Numbered from the stretch's first letter, positions 8,062 through 15,053 are shown. The stretch is DNA of 32,772 nucleotides from Lachnospiraceae bacterium (GCA_022773965.1 JALFNQ010000214.1:1-32772); one strand, 5' to 3'. Notes: generated from the letters alone by a model not told the origin. Program-made: numbers and translations.

Positions 8062-8091
8062 ATTATAACATAAAATTTACCAATCTGACAA
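8062..8091 (-). promoter_or_regulatory. SigA-type promoter of plsC
   Basis: On the minus strand, TTGTCA is 18 bases from a perfect TATAAT, about 30-60 bases upstream of the plsC start. Confidence 0.65.
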
Positions 8092-8115
8092 TATGTAAAT
8101 GAGAGGGAGGGTGCA

Positions 8116-8529
8116 ATGAAAAATATGAAAAAAAAGAGAATGGTGTTGTTGGCAGGTCTTTTGGCGTGTCTGTTTGCTGGCTGTAGTATAGAAACAGGGG
8201 AGCGTCAGAAGCTGTCGGAACCGGAATATACACTGGTGGCACAGGAGGATATTCCACAGGAGCTGATGGAACAGATTGAAGCTGAAAAAACAGAGGATAT
8301 GAAACTGACTTATGCGGATGATGGGGCTCTCTATATCGTGAGGGGCTATGGCCCGCAGCCGGGAGGCAGCAGTATACAGGTTCTGGAATTGTATTACACG
8401 GATGACGGGATCGTCTTTGATACGCAACTCGTCGGAGGTGGCGAAAACACGGGGGATGAGACCACAAGTGCATATCCATATATAGTGGTAAAACTGCTGT
8501 GTGGTGAACAAAATGTTGTGTTTGAGTGA
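8116..8529 (+). CDS. Lipoprotein with PrcB_C-like domain
   Basis: A 137-residue protein with a lysine-rich start, a hydrophobic core and a lipobox ending in AGC (Cys near residue 23), so it is predicted to be lipid-anchored on the outer face of the membrane. The remaining ~110 residues contain YIVRGYGPQPGGSSIQV and a TSAYPYIVVKL ending. This resembles the C-terminal domain of the PrcB family, named after a subunit of the dentilisin protease complex of Treponema. The function in Firmicutes is unknown. GGGAGG sits six bases before the ATG. The gene is followed by the veg promoter, so it is probably transcribed alone. The lipoprotein call is firm, the domain call moderate. Confidence 0.7.
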   Translation: MKNMKKKRMVLLAGLLACLFAGCSIETGERQKLSEPEYTLVAQEDIPQELMEQIEAEKTEDMKLTYADDGALYIVRGYGPQPGGSSIQVLELYYTDDGIVFDTQLVGGGENTGDETTSAYPYIVVKLLCGEQNVVFE

Positions 8530-8539
8530 TTTTTGGAGA

Positions 8540-8569
8540 TTGACACAACACTAGATGTTGTGGTATACT
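8540..8569 (+). promoter_or_regulatory. veg promoter with a dyad in the spacer
   Basis: Consensus TTGACA is 18 bases from TATACT. The spacer region holds the perfect inverted repeat ACAACA-N5-TGTTGT (8545-8561), a likely operator position for a repressor. The leader to the veg start is about 150 nt. Confidence 0.75.
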
Positions 8570-8653
8570 AGTCCTGGCTGTCGAATACCCTGTTCGGCTT
8601 GAAGCATATGGTTGCTGCGAGCGTGAGAATATGATCCAGGTGTGCAATTTAAA

Positions 8654-8695
8654 ATGAATTTTTGCATCAAAGAGGGGGAAACTGAACAGCTATGA
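8654..8695 (+). CDS. Possible 13-codon leader ORF in the veg transcript
   Basis: ATG AAT TTT TGC ATC opens a short frame MNFCIKEGETEQL ending in TGA. Its stop overlaps a second mini-ORF (MKEFKTA, 8692-8715) that ends just before the veg ribosome site. The first codons match those of the uORF at 10751. Its own ribosome site is weak. Support comes from the shared motif and the overlap geometry only. Confidence 0.3.
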   Translation: MNFCIKEGETEQL

Positions 8696-8728
8696 AAGAA
8701 TTCAAAACAGCATAAGGGAGGAATAAGG

Positions 8729-8971
8729 ATGAAACAATCTGAAATCAACAAAGTGCGTGCTTCTGTGCACCAGCGTTGTGGCAACAAGGTTGTGATTCAG
8801 TTAGATCGCGGACGCAACAAGGTCGATATCCAGGAGGGTGTCATTCAGAACGCTTATCCCAGTGTATTTACTATTCTTGTAGACAGCACCGATGGACAAA
8901 ATCCACCGCAGCTTCTGTCCTTTTCCTACACTGATATCATTACCAGAGATATCCGAATGAAATTGTGTTAA
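8729..8971 (+). CDS. veg: Veg family protein
   Basis: An 80-residue protein of the Veg (DUF1021) family. It matches Bacillus subtilis Veg in layout: an N-terminal helix (EINKVRASVHQRCGNKV), a basic strand with GRNK, then AYPSVFTILVD and the closing SFSYTDIITRDI. In B. subtilis Veg is highly expressed and has been linked to biofilm gene control and spore germination, but its molecular role is not settled. AAGGGAGG precedes the ATG. A strong promoter lies upstream and a terminator hairpin follows at 9027, so veg is probably transcribed on its own, with sipL next in line. Confidence 0.93.
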   Translation: MKQSEINKVRASVHQRCGNKVVIQLDRGRNKVDIQEGVIQNAYPSVFTILVDSTDGQNPPQLLSFSYTDIITRDIRMKLC

Positions 8972-9024
8972 TTGCTTTGGAAGGGCAATACACACTTATG
9001 CAAAAAAGAATCGGTTAGATTCGC

Positions 9025-9051
9025 ATAAAGACCTTCATTTTTGAATACTTA
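9025..9051 (+). promoter_or_regulatory. Possible sigma-E-like promoter for sipL
   Basis: ATA, a 16-base gap, then AATACTTA loosely fits the B. subtilis sigma-E pattern (ATA, about 16 bases, CATACANT). Transcription would start in the hairpin loop near 9058, giving an mRNA without the left arm and with a free ribosome site. The match is partial; the call rests mainly on geometry and on the known sigma-E control of sipL in Clostridioides difficile. Confidence 0.3.
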
Positions 9052-9083
9052 TAGTTAAGTAAGTCAAAAATGGAGGTCTTTTT
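9027..9083 (+). terminator. Terminator-like hairpin containing the sipL ribosome binding site
   Basis: AAAGACCTTCATTTTTGA pairs with TCAAAAATGGAGGTCTTT (18 bp, one G-T wobble), with a further ACTTA/TAAGT stem in the loop and a TTTTT tail. The right arm carries the GGAGG used by sipL (ATG at 9086). It can therefore end veg transcripts and also hide the sipL ribosome site in any read-through RNA. Confidence 0.8.
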
Positions 9084-9085
9084 GT

Positions 9086-10675
9086 ATGGAAGCAGCAGAA
9101 TATTTAGAGTGTGAACGCCGCCAGATTCACGTGATCTGCGAAAAAGGCAAAGCGATCACACAGATCACACTGGACGACGACTACAATCTGGCGGAGTATA
9201 AGCCGGACATTTTAAAGATCATTGAAGACAAAGGGCAGGTACGCATGGAGGAGATCAAGGTGGAAACGGATCTCGTGCGTCTGCGGGGAGTACTGCACTT
9301 TGAGGTGCTTTATCGGAGTAATGGTGAGGACAGTTATTTCGGAAATCTTCAGGGAGAGATCCCCTTTCAGGAAAATGTACGGATGGAGGGAGCAGGGGAA
9401 TATGACCTGGTCTATGTGGATCCGCAAATTGAGGATCTGTCTATTGGCCTGATCAATTCCCGAAAGCTGGAGATACGATCACTGATCACCATGCAATTAC
9501 AGCTGCGGCAGCCCTGCGTGCATGCACTGGCGACAGACCTTAGCGGCAGTCCGGGAGAACATGTGCAGGTGCTTCGGGAGGAGATCGAGGCGCTGGAGCT
9601 TTTGGGTCAGAAAAAAGATACAAGCCGTTTCCGCACAGAGGTGTCTCTGCCCTCCAATAAGCCGGGAATCCGGGAGATCCTGTGGTATTCCATTCAGCCG
9701 CGGGGCGTGGAAAGCAGGTTAAGTGACGGGAAGATCGAGCTGGGTGGGGAATTGTTTGTACATATGGTTTATCTGGGGACGGAGGAATCAGGACAGCTGC
9801 AGTGCCTGGAACTGGCGGTGCCCTTGCAGACGCAGGTGGACGCGGAGGAGGCAGATCCGCAGCTGCTTTCGTGGGTGCGTGTGAGGCTGCTGAGCGGAGA
9901 ACTTGAGGCGGCGGAGGATTTTGACGGAGAGGAACGCATGCTGCAGCTTTCGGCAATGCTGGAGGTGGATTATACATTATGGCAGGAGCAGACACTGACA
10001 TTGCTGCAGGATGCATATGCCACAGACCGGGATCTGAACTGTGTCAGAGAGGATGTGACGCTGCAGCATCTGCTCGTAAAAAATGATTCACGGTTTCGGA
10101 TCAATGAGCGGATGAAGCTGGATACTGCCGCACAGGTGCTACAGATCTGTTCCTGCGCGGGAAATGTGCAGGTGGAAGAGGTGACTCCTGCGGAGGGAAG
10201 GCTGGAGGTGTCCGGAATACTGAAAATGAAACTGCTCTATATCGCTGCCAATGATGAGATGCCCCTTATGACCGTAGATGAAACGCTGCCGTTTTCCGAA
10301 GTGATCGAGGTGCCGGGGCTTCTGCCGGAGATGTCAGATATCAGCTATGAACTGGAGGCAGGGATTGACCAGCTGACAACGGCGCTGATCGACCAGAGCC
10401 AGGTAGAGTGCAAGGCACAGATCCGTCTTTGTGTGATCATTTTTGAAAATCTCCATGTGAAAAATGTGGAAAAAATCGATGTATCAGAGATGGATGAAAA
10501 GCAGCTTCGGATGCAGCCTGGAATGATCGGATATATTGTGAAAAATGGCGAAAAACTGTGGGATATCGCCAAGGCGCACCGGGTGACAATGAGGCAGTTA
10601 ATGGAGCAGAACGGGCTTGCAGATGAGACGGTTCATCCAAAGGATAAGCTTATGATCGTAAAGACCATTGGTTGA
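9086..10675 (+). CDS. sipL: SipL-like spore morphogenesis protein (DUF3794 + LysM)
   Basis: A 529-residue protein without a signal peptide. It has three DUF3794/SipL-type beta-rich units (about residues 30-150, 190-300 and 330-450) and a C-terminal LysM domain (about 480-528; YIVKNGEKLWDIAKAHRVTMRQLMEQN). This order and length match C. difficile SipL, which binds SpoIVA through its LysM domain and tethers the coat to the forespore, the role SpoVID plays in Bacillus. It implies an endospore-forming host or a recent descendant of one. The ATG follows GGAGG, which lies in the right arm of a terminator hairpin. The P60 gene promoter overlaps the sipL stop codon. Confidence 0.88.
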   Translation: MEAAEYLECERRQIHVICEKGKAITQITLDDDYNLAEYKPDILKIIEDKGQVRMEEIKVETDLVRLRGVLHFEVLYRSNGEDSYFGNLQGEIPFQENVRMEGAGEYDLVYVDPQIEDLSIGLINSRKLEIRSLITMQLQLRQPCVHALATDLSGSPGEHVQVLREEIEALELLGQKKDTSRFRTEVSLPSNKPGIREILWYSIQPRGVESRLSDGKIELGGELFVHMVYLGTEESGQLQCLELAVPLQTQVDAEEADPQLLSWVRVRLLSGELEAAEDFDGEERMLQLSAMLEVDYTLWQEQTLTLLQDAYATDRDLNCVREDVTLQHLLVKNDSRFRINERMKLDTAAQVLQICSCAGNVQVEEVTPAEGRLEVSGILKMKLLYIAANDEMPLMTVDETLPFSEVIEVPGLLPEMSDISYELEAGIDQLTTALIDQSQVECKAQIRLCVIIFENLHVKNVEKIDVSEMDEKQLRMQPGMIGYIVKNGEKLWDIAKAHRVTMRQLMEQNGLADETVHPKDKLMIVKTIG

Positions 10676-10700
10676 AATTCGCAGGTGGGCGTGTTATACT
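10672..10700 (+). promoter_or_regulatory. Promoter of the P60 hydrolase operon
   Basis: TTGAAA-N17-TATACT; the -35 overlaps the sipL stop codon. The predicted start, near 10707, coincides with a perfect 14-bp hairpin. Confidence 0.75.
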
Positions 10701-10704
10701 ATTA

Positions 10705-10737
10705 CTGTATGCGGAAAAATTGATTTTCCGCATACAG
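10705..10737. promoter_or_regulatory. Perfect 14-bp inverted repeat at the transcription start
   Basis: CTGTATGCGGAAAA and TTTTCCGCATACAG flank a 5-nt loop. There is no T-tail for the + strand, so it is not an ordinary terminator. At the very 5' end of the mRNA it could be a stabilising hairpin; as DNA it could be an operator covering the start site. Confidence 0.65.
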
Positions 10738-10750
10738 TTGAGGGTTTGAA

Positions 10751-10804
10751 ATGGATTTTTGCATCCGACTGCAAGGGGTTTCACAGGAGGAACAAATAGA
10801 ATGA
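10751..10804 (+). CDS. 17-codon upstream ORF coupled to the P60 gene
   Basis: ATG GAT TTT TGC ATC opens a frame encoding MDFCIRLQGVSQEEQIE. GAGGG is six bases before the ATG. Its TGA overlaps the start of the P60 gene (ATGA at 10801), which is a standard coupling geometry. The opening codons match the short frame in the veg leader. It may be a leader peptide that tunes translation of the hydrolase, or the match may mark a shared RNA element. Confidence 0.45.
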   Translation: MDFCIRLQGVSQEEQIE

Positions 10805-12087
10805 TACGAGAGAAAAAAGGCAAGAGGATTATTGCAGCTGCACTGGTAGTTGCACTGGCGGGAGGCATGTCTCAGAATATCGGAGCATCTGCCATCCGGG
10901 ACGCACAAAATAAGATCAATGAGGCAAATGAGCAGCTTGACCAGACAAACAGTAAGATTTCTGATATAGAGAAAAAACAGAATACATTACAGCAGGAGAT
11001 TGATTCACTGGATTCAGAGCTTGTGGCACTTCTTCTGGATATTGAGGTCTTAAAGGATGAAATTGCACAGAAGGAGGCAGATATCGAGCAGGCAGAATCA
11101 GATCTGGAAGAGGCGCAGAAGACGGCAGATAAGCAATATGACAGCATGAAAAAGCGGATCCGTTTTATGTATGAGCGGGGGGATAATGCGCTGGTGGAGT
11201 CATTGCTTGGTGCGGGAAGTATGGCGGACTTTTTGAACCGTGTGGAATATTTTAACCAGATCTATGACTATGACCGGACGATGCTGACCGAGTATCAGGA
11301 GACGGTTGAGCAGGTGGCAGAGTTAAAGGACACATTGGAGCAGGAACAGCAGGACATGGTGGCATTAAAAGAAAATCAGGAGCACCAGTCCGAGGAATTG
11401 CAGACGATGCTGACGAAAAAGCGTGCCACCATGGATGATTTTGACACAAAGCTGGCACAGGCAGAGGCGCTTGCGGCACAATATAAAGAGACGATCAAGG
11501 AACAGAACGACATCATCGTTGCAGAGCAGGCGCGGATCGCCGCTGAGGAAGAGGAACGCAGACGTCAGGAAGAATTAAGACGCCAGGAGGAGCTGAAACG
11601 TCAGGAGGAAGAACGACGCAGACAGGAGGCACTGGCGCAGCAACAACAACAGCAGCAACAGAGCAGCAGTTCGGGGGAAAGCTCCGGCAGCAGTTCCGGT
11701 GGCAGTGTGGATGATGGAGGGGCAAATCCCAGCTACCAGACGAATGTCAGCGGTCAGGAAGTAGTTAATTTTGCTATGCAGTTTGTGGGAAATCCTTATG
11801 TTTGGGGCGGAACCAGCCTGACAAACGGTGCAGACTGCTCCGGTTTTGTGATGAGTGTTTTTGGACATTTTGGCATCAGTCTTCCCCATAGCTCTTATGC
11901 ATTGCGCAGCTGCGGACAAGGTGTCAGCTACAGCAACGCACAGCCGGGAGATCTGATCTGTTATAGCGGTCATGTGGCAATCTATATTGGAGGCGGCCGT
12001 ATCGTGGGTGCGCAGAGCTCTGCGGTGGGTATCGCTACACAGAATGCTACTTACCGGACGATCCTCGCAGTGCGCCGTGTCCTGTAA
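10801..12087 (+). CDS. Secreted coiled-coil NlpC/P60 peptidoglycan hydrolase
   Basis: A 428-residue CwlO/PcsB-like hydrolase. It has a signal peptide (basic MIREKKGKR, hydrophobic core, cleavage near GASA at about residue 29), a long coiled coil (about 30-245), an Arg/Glu/Gln-rich stretch (about 245-285), a Q/S/G linker and an NlpC/P60 domain (about 315-428). The catalytic Cys is in ADCSGF (Cys346), with His in GHVAIYI (His391). The third polar residue of the usual triad, often His in VHA, is Gly in RIVGAQ. Such coiled coils usually keep the hydrolase inactive until the FtsEX complex engages; no ftsEX is seen here. The start at 10801 is chosen because of AGGAGG and the signal peptide. Confidence 0.9.
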   Translation: MIREKKGKRIIAAALVVALAGGMSQNIGASAIRDAQNKINEANEQLDQTNSKISDIEKKQNTLQQEIDSLDSELVALLLDIEVLKDEIAQKEADIEQAESDLEEAQKTADKQYDSMKKRIRFMYERGDNALVESLLGAGSMADFLNRVEYFNQIYDYDRTMLTEYQETVEQVAELKDTLEQEQQDMVALKENQEHQSEELQTMLTKKRATMDDFDTKLAQAEALAAQYKETIKEQNDIIVAEQARIAAEEEERRRQEELRRQEELKRQEEERRRQEALAQQQQQQQQSSSSGESSGSSSGGSVDDGGANPSYQTNVSGQEVVNFAMQFVGNPYVWGGTSLTNGADCSGFVMSVFGHFGISLPHSSYALRSCGQGVSYSNAQPGDLICYSGHVAIYIGGGRIVGAQSSAVGIATQNATYRTILAVRRVL

Positions 12088-12153
12088 CATGCGTGGTTGC
12101 GGGCGCGGAAGCTGTGGGGTACATAGCAGTACGAATGAACCGGGGTGAATGTG

Positions 12154-12819
12154 ATGAGAGAACACCATATTGCGCAGCGGATAGGCAGGTGTCTGGCAGC
12201 AGTGCTGCTTGTCTGTGCGCTGTTCGGACTGGAGGGCTGCGGCCCCCGTATAAAGACGATTACCTTTAACGAGCATCTGGATGACACGGTGCTGGAGCTG
12301 GACGGTCAGAAATATCCCCTCCGTGAGCTGGCATTTTATGTGGCTTATGAGGAACAGATCATTCAGGAGCAGGCATTAGTTTATGATGCATCCAATCCAA
12401 ATGCCTACTGGAATACGCATATCAATGGCCATTTTATGCGGGTGCAGGCGCGGGATGAGGCCATGAGTCAGGCGATCCACGATCTCATTTTTTATGGGAT
12501 GGCAGGCGAGCTTGGCATGGAGTTGGATCAGGATGAGATCGATTATGCCACAGGACGCAGTGAGGATTTCTGGATGGATCTGGGAGAAAAAGCCCAGAAA
12601 CGGCTTGGCATTACACAAGAGGAGCTGACAGAGGATCTGCTGCGGATGGCGCTGGCGCAGAAATGCCAGCAGCTGTATGCGGCGATGCAGGATGCATTGG
12701 AGGAGGACTACAATGCGGATGGTGCCGCATATGAAACATTATTGGAAGCGCATACATACAAGATCAGAGACCGGATTTGGGAAGGGGTTTCCATGGGGCA
12801 TGTTACGCTGGATCAATAA
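12154..12819 (+). CDS. Lipoprotein with SurA N-terminal-like helical domain
   Basis: About 221 residues. A hydrophobic signal ends in LEGC, a usable though slightly unusual lipobox, so it is predicted to be membrane-anchored outside the cell. A short beta segment (VLELDGQKYPL) then leads into an almost wholly helical region with an acidic LGITQEELTEDLLR helix, resembling the chaperone part of SurA/PrsA proteins. No parvulin peptidyl-prolyl isomerase domain follows; the protein simply stops. ATG 12154 follows GGGGTGA at good spacing and is preferred over the GTG codons at 12145 and 12151. It lies between the P60 gene and map with short gaps, so the three may be co-transcribed. Confidence 0.65.
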   Translation: MREHHIAQRIGRCLAAVLLVCALFGLEGCGPRIKTITFNEHLDDTVLELDGQKYPLRELAFYVAYEEQIIQEQALVYDASNPNAYWNTHINGHFMRVQARDEAMSQAIHDLIFYGMAGELGMELDQDEIDYATGRSEDFWMDLGEKAQKRLGITQEELTEDLLRMALAQKCQQLYAAMQDALEEDYNADGAAYETLLEAHTYKIRDRIWEGVSMGHVTLDQ

Positions 12820-12853
12820 CGAAAAAATATGAAACTAGAGGAGACAGATAAAA

Positions 12854-13771
12854 ATGAACATGCAACGAAACCGAATCAACATGGTATCAATGAGAAAACA
12901 GATCCGAATTGGGAGAAATGATCCGTGCTGGTGCAAAAGTGGCAAAAAATATAAACAGTGCCATATGGGGATGGATGAAAAGATCCAGAGGATACAGGAC
13001 GCAGGACACATTGTTCCCGACCACTCGATCATCAAAAATCAGGATCAGATCGCGGGCATCCGTCAGAGTTCAAAGATCAATATTGCAGTGCTGGATTATG
13101 TGGCTGAGCATATCAAAGAGGGCATTACCACGCAGCAGATTGATGACTGGGTATATGATCTGACGACGAAGATGGGCGGTATTCCCGCTCCCTTGAATTA
13201 CCAGGGTTATCCAAAGAGTGTCTGCACATCCATTAACAACCAGGTCTGTCATGGAATTCCGGACGAGAAGGTCGTGTTGAAGGAAGGCGATATCATCAAC
13301 GTAGACTGCTCTACGATCCTGAATGGCTATTTTTCCGATTCTTCCCGTATGTTCTGCATCGGTGAAGTCAGTCCGGAGAAAAAGCGGCTGGTAGAGGTCA
13401 CAAAGGAATGCTGCGACATCGGTCTCAAAGAGGTAAAGCCCTGGGGATTTCTGGGAGATATGGGGCAGGCGATCCATGATCATGCCTATGCAAACGGTTA
13501 TACGATTGTGCGGGAGATCGGCGGACACGGTGTCGGCATAGAATTCCACGAGGATCCGTGGGTCAGCTACAATTCCAGACGGGGAGAAGAGATGCTTATG
13601 GTTCCCGGAATGATCTTTACGATCGAGCCGATGGTCAATATGGGCAAAGTAGACATCTTTATTGATGATGACAACGGCTGGACCGCATATACGGAGGATG
13701 GTATGCCCTCCGCCCAGTGGGAGTACATGGTACTCGTCACTGAGGACGGGGCAGAGGTTCTGTCCTACTAA
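12854..13771 (+). CDS. map: Methionine aminopeptidase, type I, with N-terminal SEC-C motif
   Basis: This enzyme removes the initiator methionine from new proteins. It has 305 residues, longer than the usual ~250 because of an N-terminal extension holding a SEC-C zinc motif ([17 protein letters not shown]). The pita-bread peptidase core follows, with the metal ligands visible: Asp in NVDCS and in YFSDSS, His in GGHGVGIEFHEDP, Glu in FTIEPMV and in the C-terminal QWEYMVLVTE. GAGGAG is 10 bases before the ATG. SEC-C motifs commonly contact ribosomes or SecB-type partners, which suits co-translational action; that link is inference. Its stop overlaps the end of the convergent DUF421 gene by 4 bases. 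Confidence 0.95.
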   Translation: MNMQRNRINMVSMRKQIRIGRNDPCWCKSGKKYKQCHMGMDEKIQRIQDAGHIVPDHSIIKNQDQIAGIRQSSKINIAVLDYVAEHIKEGITTQQIDDWVYDLTTKMGGIPAPLNYQGYPKSVCTSINNQVCHGIPDEKVVLKEGDIINVDCSTILNGYFSDSSRMFCIGEVSPEKKRLVEVTKECCDIGLKEVKPWGFLGDMGQAIHDHAYANGYTIVREIGGHGVGIEFHEDPWVSYNSRRGEEMLMVPGMIFTIEPMVNMGKVDIFIDDDNGWTAYTEDGMPSAQWEYMVLVTEDGAEVLSY

Positions 13772-14478
13772 TTTAATATATCTTCTGAATGCTGATCTTT
13801 ATTTTTGGCAAATACGGTCAGCTTATTATTCAGATCACAGGTGGCAAGCAGTACATCCTTGACGTCCGGATATCCGAGGGCGCTAAGCTGTGCCGTGAGC
13901 CACTTTTTTTCTTTCCCTGAATGATGCAGATTGTGTTCCATGATCCTTCCATCAAGTACAAGGGCAGCCGTCAGATCCTCCGTTTCCGGTTTTAAATTCA
14001 GGTCTGCAGGCGTGACGGGATGCTCCTCAGCCTTTGGCAGAAAGCTGAGTCTGCCATTTCCCTCCAAAATGACAGCCTGGAGCTTGGATATATCAAAATA
14101 ACCGCTGACACGGCATTGTTCGAGAAATTCGTTAAGATCGATTTTTGCTTTTTTCAGATTTTTCTCGTAAAGCGTGCCGTGATGGAGAAGAACCAGAGGC
14201 TTTCCGTTAAAAAAGCGCCTTGCCCAGATGGATTTTTCCGCGAGCATGGACAGGAGTACGGTAGTCAGGCCATAGATGATCATTGCCAGAAGCGGGCGGT
14301 GATAATCCTCCAGATTTGTTGCCAGCTCTGCGGCTATGGAGCCAATGGTGATGCCGTTGATGTAGTCAAAAAGACTCATTTGGGACATCTGACGGTAGCC
14401 CATGAGCTTTGTCAGTAAAAACAGAATGACCAGCGATGTGACGGATAAGATGAACGTGTGAACAAGTTCCTGTGTCAT
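13768..14478 (-). CDS. DUF421 (YetF/YdfR-type) membrane protein
   Basis: A 236-residue protein with three N-terminal transmembrane helices (residues ~8-28, 38-55, 60-80), then a soluble part with the FNGKPLVLLHHG segment and the basic/acidic tail typical of DUF421. Residues 20-50 carry the conserved KLMGYRQMSQMSLFDYINGITIGSIA signature. Proteins of this family occur widely in spore formers; some take part in sporulation or germination, and the role here is not known. It is transcribed after the 90-residue gene, 12 bases apart, clearly one operon. Confidence 0.88.
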   Translation of the reverse strand: MTQELVHTFILSVTSLVILFLLTKLMGYRQMSQMSLFDYINGITIGSIAAELATNLEDYHRPLLAMIIYGLTTVLLSMLAEKSIWARRFFNGKPLVLLHHGTLYEKNLKKAKIDLNEFLEQCRVSGYFDISKLQAVILEGNGRLSFLPKAEEHPVTPADLNLKPETEDLTAALVLDGRIMEHNLHHSGKEKKWLTAQLSALGYPDVKDVLLATCDLNNKLTVFAKNKDQHSEDILN

Positions 14479-14490
14479 GATGGATTCTCC

Positions 14491-14763
14491 TTATCTGGCT
14501 TTCGTGGAAGATGCTCCGAGCTTTGAGAGCTTTTGCGCCTCGGTCAGCTCTTCACGTTTTCCAAGGCATCTCGGCGGCAATTCCCGTGAAATGTGCCGGT
14601 AAATATCTTTGGCATCCGCTCCTTCAGAAATGGCGGAATACTGAAGATCCGGGTCTTCTTCATATATAGTTTCATCGTAGAGTGACTGGTCAAAAATATC
14701 CTTGTAGGACATTTTGTGCCCGCATACATTGTCGTAAGAGCCCTGTCTGATCTTTTTTCGCAT
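14491..14763 (-). CDS. Hypothetical 90-residue protein upstream of DUF421 gene
   Basis: I do not recognise this family. The protein is short, soluble and strongly charged: basic at the start (MRKKIRQGSYDNVCGHKMSY), acidic in the middle (YDETIYEEDPDLQ) and basic at the end. It has two to three cysteines and no membrane segment. AAAGGAGG lies about 12 bases before the ATG, a firm ribosome site. It is the first gene of the unit with the DUF421 protein, so the two products may act together. The + strand shows no competing ORF. The coding call is good; function is unknown. Confidence 0.7.
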   Translation of the reverse strand: MRKKIRQGSYDNVCGHKMSYKDIFDQSLYDETIYEEDPDLQYSAISEGADAKDIYRHISRELPPRCLGKREELTEAQKLSKLGASSTKAR

Positions 14764-14786
14764 ATTTTATCCAAACCTCCTTTTGG

Positions 14787-14800
14787 CACCTGTGCAGGTG
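14787..14800. promoter_or_regulatory. Dyad next to the ribosome site of the 90-residue gene
   Basis: CACCTG-N2-CAGGTG lies immediately upstream of the ribosome site on the minus strand. It could be an operator or a small RNA hairpin. The rest of 14764-15053 contains a hairpin at 14999-15031 and AT-rich DNA with no clear -35/-10 pair. Confidence 0.35.
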
Positions 14801-14998
14801 TGAATCATATTCTTGCTTTAGTATTTGATTGATAAAGATTACTTATACTGGAAAAAACAGGTTGCTGGAACGGGGTACGAGTGAACTGCACCAAAAACAG
14901 TGAAAGATAGTGTTTTCATTGTTATCAAACTATGATATTCTAAATATATGTATGCTAAAATGGAGTAGTGTAAAGTCAACTATGAAAATAGAACAGGC

Positions 14999-15031
14999 AT
15001 AAGGACTTCATCACCTGCGGTGACACCTTAT
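14999..15031 (+). promoter_or_regulatory. Hairpin in the leader of the MBL gene
   Basis: CATAAGG pairs with CCTTATG, and inside it TCACC pairs with GGTGA. The structure ends just before the GGAGG ribosome site and contains the upstream ATG at 15030. Confidence 0.5.
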
Positions 15032-15053
15032 GTCAAAATTTGGAGGAGTGACA

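Noticed and set aside
11575-12276. 233-codon minus-strand ORF in the P60 gene
   Set aside because: Spans the P60 domain and the intergenic gap antisense; Gln-repeat artefact.
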